Assembly: GCA_001871595.1 (NCBI GenBank)
Contig: MNVH01000031.1
Span: 1 to 42,849 of the forward strand
Reading direction: 5' to 3'
DNA: 42,849 nucleotides
From: Candidatus Micrarchaeota archaeon CG1_02_55_22
Lineage (GTDB): Archaea; Micrarchaeota; Micrarchaeia; Norongarragalinales; UBA97
Part shown: positions 15,378 through 23,630 of the stretch, in pieces
How positions within the stretch are numbered: the stretch's first letter is position 1
How the letters are laid out: every line of letters starts with the position of its first letter
Position numbers and translations under genes: made by a program
The notes under the pieces: model-generated
The model's database searches: none
What the model was told of the DNA's origin: nothing
Seen by the model: only the letters and a program-made list of their open reading frames with translations

Positions 15378-18300
15378 ATGAAAATCAAGGCTTTTCCATT
15401 CATTGTAGAGGCCGCCAGCCGGTGCGGGAAGAGCGGCGCAAGGCTGGTTTACAAGACCGAGGACGGCGCGACTGCACGGGCTTTTGCGCCCTTTGACGCG
15501 TATTTCTACCTTCTCCCCGAAGGCGATGCCGAGGCTGCGGCCAAGCGTGCAGCAAAACTTAAAGCAACGGTCCGCAAGGGCGAGGCAACAGTCACGCGAG
15601 TCGAACGCGTCAAGCTAAAGCTCGGTTTTGAAGAAAAAGCTTTCCTGAAAATCTTCGCTTCGGCGCCCGAACACGTCCCGCGGCTGCGGGACGAAGCCAA
15701 GGTGCTTGGGGAAACGTTCGAGTACCGCATTCCGTTCACCAAGCGTTTTGCAATCGATACTGGTTTGGTACCGAACGAGGCGCACGAGTTCGAGGTCGAC
15801 TCGGGCGAAATATCATCCATAAAACGCGTTGACCGCGCGAAGATGCCGGAATTGCGCGTAATGAGCTTCGACATCGAGACCTACAACCCCGTCGGGATGC
15901 CGCGGTCGGACAAGGACGCAATCCTAATGATTAGTTACGCGACTTTCAAGGAAGGAAAACCCGTCGGAAAGGTACTTTCGTGGAAAGAATCCAAGCACGA
16001 GTTCGTCGAAGCATTCAAGGACGAAAAGTCAATGATTGCCGAATTTATAGAGCGCGTAAGGCTCGAAAAGATCGACGTCTTGACGGGCTACAACAGCGAC
16101 GAATTCGACCTGCCATACTTTGTCGAGCGCTGCAAGAAGCTCAAAATCGCGTTCAACGTGGGCCGCGACAAACACCCAATATCCTTCAAGCAAATCGGCC
16201 TCCGCAAGCGGGCGCGCGTTTCCGGCAGGGTGCATTTCGACGCGTTCAACGCGATTGCATTGCTTAACAAGGTTGGTGCGAACAAGTTCTCGCGCCTCTC
16301 ACTCGAAGTGGTCTACTCAGAATTACTGGACAAAAAAAAGCCGAGCGTCAAGAAACTCGAAATCTGGAGGGCGTGGGACAACGGCGGCAAGGCCCTAGAG
16401 GAATTGTTCGAGTACTCGCGCTCGGACGCAATCGCGTGCCTCGAGATTGCCGACTACGTTCTACCGATGGAAATAGAGCTGAGCCGCATCACGGGACTGC
16501 CGCTCTTCGAAGTTTCGCGCGCGTCTGCCAGCGAGATGGTTGAATCCCTGTTGATGCGCCGCGCGTTCGAACGCAAAGAAATAGTGCCGAAGAAGCCGGA
16601 CTACGCTGTAGTCGAACAACGTCTCCGGCAGCCCATTGAAGGCGCTTTCGTCAAAGTGCCCGAGCCCGGCGTGTACGATGACATCGCGGTATTCGACTTC
16701 CGCTCGCTCTACCCCTCGATAATAGTCTCGCACAACATCGACCCCGCCACAATCGGCTCGAAAGAAAAAGATGCGTTCGAGTCGCCCACCGGCGCGCGCT
16801 TTTCGAAACGCAGGGGGATCGTGCCCGAGACGCTTGAACGAGTCCTCGACGAGCGCATTGAAGCCAAGAAGCTCATGGCCAACGCCAAGCCCGCAGACAA
16901 GCCCGCGCTTAACGGCCGGCAAATCGCGCTCAAGATTCTTGCAAACAGCTTTTACGGGTATCTTGCTTACGCCCGTTCGCGCTATTATTCGCGCGAGTGC
17001 GGCGAGAGCACTACTGCGTGGGCGCGAAAGTACATTCACGAGACGATTGAACACGCTGAGAAGGCCGGCTTCAAGGTTCTCTACGGAGATAGCATCACGG
17101 ACGAAAGATGCATCGCGTACCTTGACTGCAACGGAATATTGCGGTTAGCACCGATAGCCGAAATCTTCGACCGGTATGGCAAGACAAAAACCGCGTGCGG
17201 CGATAAGGAAGTAATCTACGCACCGGGCATACGCGCGCTGTCTGTCGACCCCAAAACAATGGAGCCGATATGGCGCCCAGTCACGGAGATAATCCGGCAC
17301 CGTAACACCAAACGGGTTTATCGTGTACGCCAAAAGACTGGCGAAACCCGCGTAACCGAAGACCACTCCATAATGATTGACAAACGCGGTTTTCTCGAGG
17401 AATGCAAGCCCGCCGACATCGGCAAAAAAAGGCTTGCCTACCTACGGAAAATACCCGCGGTAAAGGAAATAACTGAAATAAATCTGACGGACTGGCTTGG
17501 AGAATATGAAAATAAGGTTAGGTACAAAGGCCGGATAAAGACGCGGGCGATTAAGGTAGCGGACGACGGGTCATTGACTTTTTCCTGGACCGCGCAAAAA
17601 CGTCAGATAAAGGTGCAACGACGCTACCCCGTCGAGTCGCCACGATTCGAAGCGCTATGCCGGCTGCTAGGCGCTTACATTGCCGAGGGAAGCGCATCAA
17701 CTCCGGAGACTACCGGCACCCGTATGGGCGCAAGCATTGCTTCTGGCAACCGCGAGTGGCTTGAGAGCTTGAAAATGGATTATGAATCTCTGTTCACAAA
17801 CGCGCGCGCCTGCGTGATACGTTCCAATATCAAGACCCGGCACTTGGATTACGTTAACCTAGACGGCATGGCGCACTCGACGGTTTACGATGACGCCACT
17901 TGCAAGCTGCAGATGATGAACGCGGTTTCTGCAATGGTATTCAAGCAGCTTTGCGGCCAGAAAAGCTACGGCAAACACCTTCCGGAATTCATCTATCACG
18001 TCCCGCGCAAGTACAAGCTGCTCATGCTGGAGAAAATGGTGGAAGGCGACGGTTCACGGGCCTGCGGCCCGCGCTATACGCGAGAGTACCGCGACCGTAA
18101 CTTCAAATACCACACGAGCTCCTTGCGGCTGGCAAGCGGATTGAGCCTGCTCTTGAACCAGTTGGGAATAAACCACTCCATCCGCTATTATTCGAAACGA
18201 AAAAGCTACTGCGTAACGACATGCAGCATTACCAACGACCGCCTGGGTACTGATGTTGTTGAGGAGCCCTACCAAGGCTTCGTTTATGACCTCTCGGTTG

Positions 18301-19040
18301 AAGGAAGCCGAATGTTCACCGATGCCTGCGGCAGCGTGGTACTGCATAACACAGACTCAATATTCTTGCGGCTCGGCGACAAGACCAAGAACGACGCGCT
18401 CGCCTTTCAAGCCGGCGTCAACGCGTCCCTGCCGGGGCGCATGGAATTGGAGCTCGAAGACTTCTATCCTCGCGGCATATTCGTGAGCAAAAAACAAGGC
18501 GAGAAAGGCGCCAAAAAGAAGTACGCTCTGGCCAATGACAAGGGCGAGATAAAGATTCGTGGCTTCGAGCTAGTACGGCGCGACTGGAGCCCGATAGCGC
18601 GCGACACGCAGCGCGAGGCCCTAGAGATACTGCTTAAAAGCGGTAACGTGGGCAAGGTGAAAGAACTCGTCGCGAGGCGCATTGACGAACTCAAGTCTGG
18701 CAGGATGCCGCTCGCACAGCTCGCGGTGCGCACGCAACTGAGAAAGAAGGCTGGCAACTACGACATCGTGTCTCCCGAAGTATCAGCGGTAAAGAAAGCC
18801 CGCGCTGCAGGAGTGGACGTTGCCGAGCACAGCCTTATCGAGTACGTGATAACAAAGCAGGGCAAGAGCATCAGCGAGAAAGCCTCGCTTATTGAGCTGG
18901 TAAAGGAAGGCGATTACGACGCGGACTACTACGTTAACAACCAGCTCTTGCCCGCCGTGCTCAAACTACTCGGCGCACTGGGCACGGACGCGGACGACTT
19001 GAAAGCGAAAGGCAAACAAAAAGGCTTGATGGATTTCTAG
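15378..19040 (+). CDS. polB: Family B DNA polymerase with intein
   Basis: A 1220-residue precursor; removing the 420-residue intein leaves 800 residues, normal for archaeal replicative PolB. 3'-5' exonuclease motifs are intact: SFDIETYN (Asp165, Glu167), TGYNSDEFDLPYF and YSRSDA (Tyr346, Asp350). Polymerase motif A is DFRSLYPSI (Asp440), motif B KILANSFYGY (about residue 519), and motif C YGDTDS is rebuilt from YGD before and TDS after the intein. It ends KQKGLMDF, a C-terminal PCNA-interaction (PIP) box of the form Q-x-x-L-x-x-F. It would copy and proofread chromosomal DNA together with PCNA. The next gene, methionyl aminopeptidase, has its own promoter. All catalytic residues are present, but activity needs splicing. 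Confidence 0.97.
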   Translation: MKIKAFPFIVEAASRCGKSGARLVYKTEDGATARAFAPFDAYFYLLPEGDAEAAAKRAAKLKATVRKGEATVTRVERVKLKLGFEEKAFLKIFASAPEHVPRLRDEAKVLGETFEYRIPFTKRFAIDTGLVPNEAHEFEVDSGEISSIKRVDRAKMPELRVMSFDIETYNPVGMPRSDKDAILMISYATFKEGKPVGKVLSWKESKHEFVEAFKDEKSMIAEFIERVRLEKIDVLTGYNSDEFDLPYFVERCKKLKIAFNVGRDKHPISFKQIGLRKRARVSGRVHFDAFNAIALLNKVGANKFSRLSLEVVYSELLDKKKPSVKKLEIWRAWDNGGKALEELFEYSRSDAIACLEIADYVLPMEIELSRITGLPLFEVSRASASEMVESLLMRRAFERKEIVPKKPDYAVVEQRLRQPIEGAFVKVPEPGVYDDIAVFDFRSLYPSIIVSHNIDPATIGSKEKDAFESPTGARFSKRRGIVPETLERVLDERIEAKKLMANAKPADKPALNGRQIALKILANSFYGYLAYARSRYYSRECGESTTAWARKYIHETIEHAEKAGFKVLYGDSITDERCIAYLDCNGILRLAPIAEIFDRYGKTKTACGDKEVIYAPGIRALSVDPKTMEPIWRPVTEIIRHRNTKRVYRVRQKTGETRVTEDHSIMIDKRGFLEECKPADIGKKRLAYLRKIPAVKEITEINLTDWLGEYENKVRYKGRIKTRAIKVADDGSLTFSWTAQKRQIKVQRRYPVESPRFEALCRLLGAYIAEGSASTPETTGTRMGASIASGNREWLESLKMDYESLFTNARACVIRSNIKTRHLDYVNLDGMAHSTVYDDATCKLQMMNAVSAMVFKQLCGQKSYGKHLPEFIYHVPRKYKLLMLEKMVEGDGSRACGPRYTREYRDRNFKYHTSSLRLASGLSLLLNQLGINHSIRYYSKRKSYCVTTCSITNDRLGTDVVEEPYQGFVYDLSVEGSRMFTDACGSVVLHNTDSIFLRLGDKTKNDALAFQAGVNASLPGRMELELEDFYPRGIFVSKKQGEKGAKKKYALANDKGEIKIRGFELVRRDWSPIARDTQREALEILLKSGNVGKVKELVARRIDELKSGRMPLAQLAVRTQLRKKAGNYDIVSPEVSAVKKARAAGVDVAEHSLIEYVITKQGKSISEKASLIELVKEGDYDADYYVNNQLLPAVLKLLGALGTDADDLKAKGKQKGLMDF
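17091..18350 (+). mobile_element. Intein with LAGLIDADG homing endonuclease in polB
   Basis: 420 residues inserted in polymerase motif C, between YGD and TDS, a known PolB intein site. It begins with Ser (SITDERC), carries the block B motif TEDHSIMI, and ends GSVVLHN followed by Thr, so the splice nucleophiles are Ser1 and Thr+1 with the penultimate His and terminal Asn. Two LAGLIDADG motifs are present: LLGAYIAEG (about 17664-17690) and LEKMVEGDG (about 18024-18050), both with an acidic residue in place, so the homing endonuclease looks active. It would splice itself out after translation and could spread the element to intein-free polB alleles. The precise termini follow from motif C continuity. 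Confidence 0.95.
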
Positions 19041-19054
19041 ACTCTATTGGGGAA

Positions 19055-19060
19055 TTATAA
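19055..19060 (+). promoter_or_regulatory. TATA box of map
   Basis: TTATAA centred 27.5 nt before the ATG at 19085 in the 44-bp gap after polB; implies a separate, leaderless transcript. Confidence 0.6.
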
Positions 19061-19084
19061 GCTTTTTCGGGAGAAAACAAGTGT

Positions 19085-20029
19085 ATGACTGAAGACGGTT
19101 CAATTGCAGCGAGTGAGAACGAGGCAACGAGCGGTGCGCCGGCAGAGGAAGAGCTCACGGTCGAACAAGTTCTTGAGAAAGCGGGCGTAATCGCACGCAA
19201 GGCACTGCTCTACGCACAAGGGGAAGCCAAGCCCGGCGTCAAGCTCTTGGACTTGGCTGAAAAGATTGAGTTATTCATCACGGACAACGGCGGAAAGCCC
19301 GCTTTCCCGGTCAACCTTGGAATCGGCAACGTTGCCGCGCACTATACACCGAGCGCGGAAGAAACGGCGGTGTTGGGCGAGAAAGACGTGCTCAAAGTCG
19401 ATTTGGGCGTGCACATTGAAGGCTTAATAGTTGATTGCGCGCAAACGATTGACTTGTCGGGCGAGAACGGCAAGCTCGTCGAGGCGAGCAAAAAAGCGCT
19501 CGAGAACGCCCTCTCAGTAATGCGCGTTGGCGCCAATAGCCGTGATGTGGGCGCCGAGATACAAAAAACGATTGAATCCTACGGCTTTAAGCCGATAGAA
19601 AACTTGTGCGGCCACTCGCTGCAGCACTGGGAACTCCACGCCGGACGCGAGATACCAAACGTGGCCATGGGAAACTCTTTGCTGGAGGAGGGCGAAATCT
19701 ATGCAGTCGAGCCTTTTGCATCAACCGGAAGCGGCCGCGTACGCGAGGCAACCGATTCCGCTGAAATCTACTCTTTGATGGGCGCAAAGAACGTGCGCAT
19801 GCAGGCGTCCCGCCGCGTTCTCGAACTCGTAGCGGAAGAGTACCGCACCCTGCCTTTTGCGAAGAGGTGGCTACAGGAAGTACCCATGCTCCAGTTTGCG
19901 CTCAGTGATTTAGAGAAGCAAGGACTAATCCATGGTTACGGCGTGCTGCACGACGACGCAAAGTCGCTCGTCTCTCAAGCCGAGACAACCGTGATAATCG
20001 AGAAAGACGGCGTCAAGGTCCTTGTCTAA
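19085..20029 (+). CDS. map: Type II methionyl aminopeptidase
   Basis: A 314-residue protein that removes the initiator methionine from new proteins. The five metal ligands are visible: Asp106 (KVDLGVH), Asp117 (IVDCAQT), His177 (CGHSLQHWELH), Glu209 (AVEPFAS) and Glu300 (SQAETTVI). The roughly 60-residue insertion between His177 and the C-terminus region (EEYRTLPFAKRWL) is the helical subdomain that defines the archaeal/eukaryotic type II enzymes. Unusual is an extra acidic N-terminus of about 24 residues (TEDGSIAASENEATSG) before the catalytic fold, reminiscent of the charged extensions of eukaryotic MetAP2. The ATG is supported by the TATA spacing. Confidence 0.95.
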   Translation: MTEDGSIAASENEATSGAPAEEELTVEQVLEKAGVIARKALLYAQGEAKPGVKLLDLAEKIELFITDNGGKPAFPVNLGIGNVAAHYTPSAEETAVLGEKDVLKVDLGVHIEGLIVDCAQTIDLSGENGKLVEASKKALENALSVMRVGANSRDVGAEIQKTIESYGFKPIENLCGHSLQHWELHAGREIPNVAMGNSLLEEGEIYAVEPFASTGSGRVREATDSAEIYSLMGAKNVRMQASRRVLELVAEEYRTLPFAKRWLQEVPMLQFALSDLEKQGLIHGYGVLHDDAKSLVSQAETTVIIEKDGVKVLV

Positions 20030-20039
20030 TCAGCAACGC

Positions 20040-20046
20040 TTTTTAA
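20040..20046 (+). promoter_or_regulatory. TATA box of the 20071 gene
   Basis: TTTTTAA centred about 27 nt upstream of the ATG at 20071, right after the map stop codon. Confidence 0.6.
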
Positions 20047-20070
20047 CCAACCTGCACTATCGTAACTATA

Positions 20071-21183
20071 ATGCCGCCCGTCAAACTGGAAAAAAAGGAT
20101 TCGAAGCCCGAAGCAGCCGCGGCGAACGACACTATTGAACTAAAAATCAGCGTACCAAAGTTCGCCTTTGAAACCGGGCCGGTTTTCCAGATGAAGCTCA
20201 TCTTACTAGGGTTATTCGTCCTGATTTTCGCTTTCGCGCTCTTCATGTTCGTAAGGGCAGATTTTGCAACGAGCGACTTATTCCAAATAAACCGCTTGAC
20301 GGAGAACGTACAGAAGCTCTGGAGCGTTTCAGTCGTGCTCTTCATCGTGCTTTACGGCGTTACTCTCGGCCTCGCCATGTTTTACGGACAAGGCTTGCCG
20401 CGCGCGCAGGCCGCACTGCCCCTCGCCGTCGCAGTGGTAATAGCATTCATTGCAAGCTTCCTCGCCGGGCCGTACTCTCCTGCGTTCTACGCCTTTGCCC
20501 TGACGGCCGGCGCAGCCAGCCTCTTAGCCACCAATGCACAAGACCTCAAGCTCTCGACCATTTGGGGTACGACTGGCAAGGCACTCACGCTGTTGCTCGT
20601 AATCGCATTCCTGTTCACATTTCTTAAAGTCAACGCGTCGCGCGACGCCTACTTCGGCTCGCTCGCCGAAGGCATGGCCGAGAGCGTGCCCGCACTCGCT
20701 GCCGAGGCCGCGCCGCAAGTGGGAGGACAGGCTCTAGCGTTGTGCGCAACCGCCATAGACCAGGCAACGATTGACGAGAACGCAGTAAAGAAAGTAATTA
20801 CTGAAGACGCGTTTAAAACGCAGCTAGCATCGGCTTCGCCGGAATACACCGCGCTGCCGGGAGCAACGCAGACTGCTTTAGCCGCTTCGCTTTATCCTGC
20901 CATGGTGATGCAGGCGGTAACATTGTCGAACGCGGTGAAAACGGATTTGGCGCTGCAGCTGCGCAACGTTGACGCGTCAAAACAAGTGGCGAACGCGCCA
21001 CCCCTCTCCGCCGGCGAGGTCAAGACGATTCTCACCAACCTGCCGTTCGGCAGACAGATGTACGCGGCCCTGCCGCTCGGCACTGCGCTAGCTATAGTAT
21101 CGATCCTCACGCTGCTCAACTTCTTCATCCACATCGTCGCAGCCGGCACGGCGTACGGACTAGGCAAGTTCTTCGCGGTCTAG
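20071..21183 (+). CDS. Polytopic membrane protein with large extracytoplasmic loop
   Basis: A 370-residue protein. A charged Lys/Glu/Ala N-terminus (about 40 residues) is followed by hydrophobic helices near residues 42-64, 86-108, 114-134, 138-156 and 170-190. A mostly polar Ala-rich region of about 140 residues (including QATIDENAVKKVITEDAF) then precedes a last helix (about 332-365). The polar region contains one cysteine and would be outside or in a pseudo-periplasmic space. I do not recognise the family. It stands alone with its own promoter and converges on rli1, with 8 bp between the stop codons. Confidence 0.78.
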   Translation: MPPVKLEKKDSKPEAAAANDTIELKISVPKFAFETGPVFQMKLILLGLFVLIFAFALFMFVRADFATSDLFQINRLTENVQKLWSVSVVLFIVLYGVTLGLAMFYGQGLPRAQAALPLAVAVVIAFIASFLAGPYSPAFYAFALTAGAASLLATNAQDLKLSTIWGTTGKALTLLLVIAFLFTFLKVNASRDAYFGSLAEGMAESVPALAAEAAPQVGGQALALCATAIDQATIDENAVKKVITEDAFKTQLASASPEYTALPGATQTALAASLYPAMVMQAVTLSNAVKTDLALQLRNVDASKQVANAPPLSAGEVKTILTNLPFGRQMYAALPLGTALAIVSILTLLNFFIHIVAAGTAYGLGKFFAV

Positions 21184-21191
21184 TAAAAGTG

Positions 21192-22847
21192 CTAGCTTTC
21201 GACGAATTCGCCGCTTTCTTTTAGTTCGCGGTCTTTCACGCTGCCGTGCTTGTTCAACTTCAAGCGCCGGCTCTTCTCATCCTTGCGATAGGACAAATCA
21301 AAGTGTGAAAGCAGGTTCTTGACTCCCTCGCCCTTGGAATAGATACCGTCAACCGTGCCGTGCTTAGCCGGAGTGCCACCGAAGATGATGAGGCGGTCGC
21401 ACGTGTTGTACAAGAACTCGAGGTCGTGGTCAACCACGAGCAACGCCACGCCGTCGGTGACGGCTTTCTCGCGCAACAGTTTCGAGAGCGCGATGCGCCC
21501 GGTTACGTCCATCATGTTCGACGGCTCGTCGAGCACGAACAAGCTCGCGTCGTCGTTGGCGAGGCAGCGGAATATAGCGGTTTTTTGCAATTCGCCGCCC
21601 GAGAGCTGGCGTAGAGAGAGGAATTCGAGGCGCTGTAAATTCATCTGCCGGACGAAGGATTCCTTGAAGGGAGTGTCGCGGTCGAGGAAAGTGCCGACGA
21701 ACTCGTCCGGCCTTTCAAGTATTTGAGGCTTCATGCTCACCCCCCCAAGCGTTTTAGCGAGTTCATTGCACAGCGTGCTCTTGCCAGTGCCGTTTGGCCC
21801 GGCGATGCCGACTACTTCGCCGGGGTGCAGGGCGATTTCGGACGCATTTTCGAGCGTGAAAGAGCCGCGCTTGAGCTTGAGCGCGGGAATCTTTGCCGCA
21901 GTGCCCGAGCGCTTCTCCGGGGCGTGGTCTTTGTAGCGTATCTCGCCCCTAAAGCGAACGTTTTCGGGTTCGATGTAGCCGTCTAGGAACATGTTTATGG
22001 CGCGGTCGGTCGCGTAGGGTTGAGAGACGATTCCGTAAGCACCGGGAACGCCGTAGTTGAGGTAGACTTGGTCGCACAGGTACGAGAGCAGCGAGATGTC
22101 GTGGTCTACTACTATTACCTGCTTGTCGGAAAAGTTTTCGCGCAAGTATTCTATGAGGCGCAGTCGGTAGGCGTAGTCGAGGAAGGCAAGCGGCTCGTCG
22201 AGGACGTAGCTTTCCTTGTCGCGCGATAACGCGGCTGCGATGAAGACGCGTTGGAGTTCGCCGCCCGAGAGCTGTGAGAGGTCGCGGTCTTTGAGCGTGT
22301 CGAGGTCGAAGAGTTTCGATAATTCTTTTAGGCGCCCTGACTCATCCGTCTTTTTGAGGAGTTCGGTGACCTTGCCCTTGATTTTACTGCCGAGCTCTTG
22401 CGGCTTGTACACCGCCGTGTCCTTCTTGAGCGCGTCGAAATAGGCTTTGGATTCTTTAGAGTACAAATTGGTGGGCTTTAGGCGGCCGGTGATGAGCTTG
22501 ACGTTCGTGCTCTTGCCACACCCGTTCTCTCCCACGATACCGATTATGCCTTTCTTGGGGAGTGCAAAGCCGTAGAGGTCGAACGAGTTTTCGCCGTACG
22601 AGTACGCGAGCTTGTCTTCGACGGGGGCGACTAGGTTGACGATGTTGATTGCGTGGAACGGGCAGACGCGTATGCAGATTCCGCAGCCCGTGCAAAGCGA
22701 CTCGTCGATGACTGAAATCGTACTGTCTTTTGAGAGCACGATGCAGTCCTTGCCGTTGCGGTTGACGGGGCACTGGCGTATGCACTCGTGCTGGCATTTG
22801 GATGGGTTGCACAGTTCCTTATCAACAACAGCGATTCTTGTTACCAT
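21192..22847 (-). CDS. rli1: ABCE1/Rli1 ribosome-recycling ATPase
   Basis: A 551-residue protein starting MVTRIAVVDKELCNPSKCQ; the ORF-track start 50 codons upstream overlaps a tRNA and is rejected. Two N-terminal 4Fe-4S clusters (CNPSKCQHECIRQC and CTGCGICIRVCP) are followed by two ABC cassettes: Walker A GENGCGKST and GPNGTGKST, signatures LSGGELQRV and LSGGELQKT, Walker B VLDEPLAFLD and VLDEPSNMMD. The protein splits post-termination ribosomes into subunits and is essential in archaea and eukaryotes. It is somewhat shorter than typical (about 590), and the segment after each Walker B differs from the usual DEPSxYLD, which is notable because it forms the D-loop. It lies 89 bp downstream of tRNA-Arg on the same strand, with no clear TATA box of its own. 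Confidence 0.96.
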   Translation of the reverse strand: MVTRIAVVDKELCNPSKCQHECIRQCPVNRNGKDCIVLSKDSTISVIDESLCTGCGICIRVCPFHAINIVNLVAPVEDKLAYSYGENSFDLYGFALPKKGIIGIVGENGCGKSTNVKLITGRLKPTNLYSKESKAYFDALKKDTAVYKPQELGSKIKGKVTELLKKTDESGRLKELSKLFDLDTLKDRDLSQLSGGELQRVFIAAALSRDKESYVLDEPLAFLDYAYRLRLIEYLRENFSDKQVIVVDHDISLLSYLCDQVYLNYGVPGAYGIVSQPYATDRAINMFLDGYIEPENVRFRGEIRYKDHAPEKRSGTAAKIPALKLKRGSFTLENASEIALHPGEVVGIAGPNGTGKSTLCNELAKTLGGVSMKPQILERPDEFVGTFLDRDTPFKESFVRQMNLQRLEFLSLRQLSGGELQKTAIFRCLANDDASLFVLDEPSNMMDVTGRIALSKLLREKAVTDGVALLVVDHDLEFLYNTCDRLIIFGGTPAKHGTVDGIYSKGEGVKNLLSHFDLSYRKDEKSRRLKLNKHGSVKDRELKESGEFVES

Positions 22848-22936
22848 TTCTTTCGAAGCACCCTTCTTCACGTCGTGAAACGACGGGGGTTTGAATCCAG
22901 GGGTTTCAGGGGGCGCAAGCACCCTAAGACGCCTAG

Positions 22937-23056
22937 CGGGCCCGACGCGATTCGAACGCGCGGCCTCCTGGTTGCTCCCGCAACTTGCTTGCATCACTTT
23001 TGGGGTGCAAACGGCATTCGAAGCCAGGCACTCTATCCAGACTGAGCTACGGGCCC
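22937..23056 (-). tRNA. tRNA-Arg(UCG) with intron
   Basis: The acceptor arms GGGCCCG and CGGGCCC pair fully, with discriminator G and no encoded CCA. The D arm is GCTC/GAGT, anticodon stem CCTGG/CCAGG, loop CTTCGAA (anticodon TCG) and T arm GCGCG/CGCGT around TTCGAAT. A 45-nt intron (22973-23017) sits after position 37. It folds as a classical bulge-helix-bulge: 4-bp helix CTTC:GGAG, 5' bulge GAA and 3' bulge CAA, each cut between its second and third base, with an inner hairpin from GTTTGCA and TGCAAGC. It reads CGN arginine codons. Confidence 0.95.
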
Positions 23057-23082
23057 GTTAAATAGTATTTAGGCGGGAGAGG

Positions 23083-23091
23083 GCTTTTATT
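23083..23091 (-). promoter_or_regulatory. TATA box of tRNA-Arg(UCG)
   Basis: On the minus strand this reads CAATAAAAG, ending 27 nt before the mature tRNA 5' end. A similar AAATAAAAGCC stands 28 nt before the other tRNA-Arg. Confidence 0.6.
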
Positions 23092-23133
23092 GGTTGGCGG
23101 CGCGAGCCTCGCGCGACTGGTGCCGATGCCCAA

Positions 23134-23382
23134 CTATTTGTAGACTCGGCCGCGGGCATCGAGCCAAGCGAACACTACAGACTCCTCGGAGATTTTATAG
23201 ATTATACGCAAGTTTTCGAGCCGCTCACTTTTGTAGTCATGCAGCGGAGCGTGAAGCGGTTTTCCCAGCTCGGGATTTAAGAGAATCTTCTCAATTTTTT
23301 TGAATACGAGTTCGCGCCGGCGCCGGTCGAGCTTTTTTACGTCTTGGAGAAGGCGGTCGGAGTAAGCCGCGGGCAAAGGCAT
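23134..23382 (-). CDS. relE: RelE/ParE-superfamily toxin
   Basis: An 82-residue basic protein. It starts with YSDRLLQDVKKLDRRRRELVFKKIEKIL, the first strand and paired helices of a RelE fold, then the Pro/Leu loop GKPLHAPLHDYKSERLENLRIIYKI and the terminal strand AWLDARGRVYK. RelE toxins cut mRNA in the ribosomal A site; the family also includes gyrase-targeting ParE, so the target is not certain. Basic residues expected for RNA contact (Lys, Arg around SERLENLRIIYKI) are present. It starts one nucleotide after the stop codon of the antitoxin gene, so the pair is co-translated. Confidence 0.85.
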   Translation of the reverse strand: MPLPAAYSDRLLQDVKKLDRRRRELVFKKIEKILLNPELGKPLHAPLHDYKSERLENLRIIYKISEESVVFAWLDARGRVYK

Positions 23383-23383
23383 T

Positions 23384-23584
23384 TCACAGCTTCAACTCCT
23401 TTCTGAGCTGGTCTAGCGTCAGCTTCTTGGCCTGCCCGGCTTCCACCTGTTCCACGGCCGCCCAGAACTCGGGCATAGAATAGAGCTCCATGTTTTCTGC
23501 GTGCTCTAGATACTCTTCGCGCAGGCGGAGTGCGTCCTTGCGCATCTCTTTAACGGCGTCCTTGCGTAGGTTCGGCGAGTACAT
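23384..23584 (-). CDS. relB: RelB-like antitoxin
   Basis: A 66-residue charged helical protein upstream of the RelE-like gene. The middle (ELYSMPEFWAAVEQVEAG) and the end (KKLTLDQLRKELKL) resemble RelB-type antitoxins, in which an N-terminal DNA-binding part is followed by a toxin-wrapping tail. The identity rests mainly on the position, the size and the toxin beside it. A perfect inverted repeat covers its start codon, which fits the autorepression common in this class. The ATG at 23584 is the only good start. Confidence 0.75.
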   Translation of the reverse strand: MYSPNLRKDAVKEMRKDALRLREEYLEHAENMELYSMPEFWAAVEQVEAGQAKKLTLDQLRKELKL

Positions 23585-23604
23585 CTTATTCCCTCGAATA
23601 AGAT
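23583..23604. promoter_or_regulatory. Palindromic operator at the relB start
   Basis: ATCTTATTC, a 4-nt spacer CCTC, then GAATAAGAT: a perfect 9-bp inverted repeat that overlaps the relB start codon and covers the predicted transcription start (about 23595). It is well placed for the toxin-antitoxin complex to block its own transcription. Confidence 0.65.
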
Positions 23605-23617
23605 ATTGGCGGGCCGG

Positions 23618-23625
23618 TTAATAAA
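23618..23625 (-). promoter_or_regulatory. TATA box of relBE
   Basis: On the minus strand this reads TTTATTAA. Using the window's usual 26-27 nt spacing, transcription starts near 23595, inside the palindromic operator, leaving a leader of about 11 nt. Confidence 0.5.
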
Positions 23626-23630
23626 CCAAA

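Noticed and set aside
22848-22997. Upstream extension of rli1 in the ORF track
   Set aside because: The added 50 residues run through the tRNA-Arg gene and the start of the Rli1 iron-sulphur domain fits the ATG at 22847.
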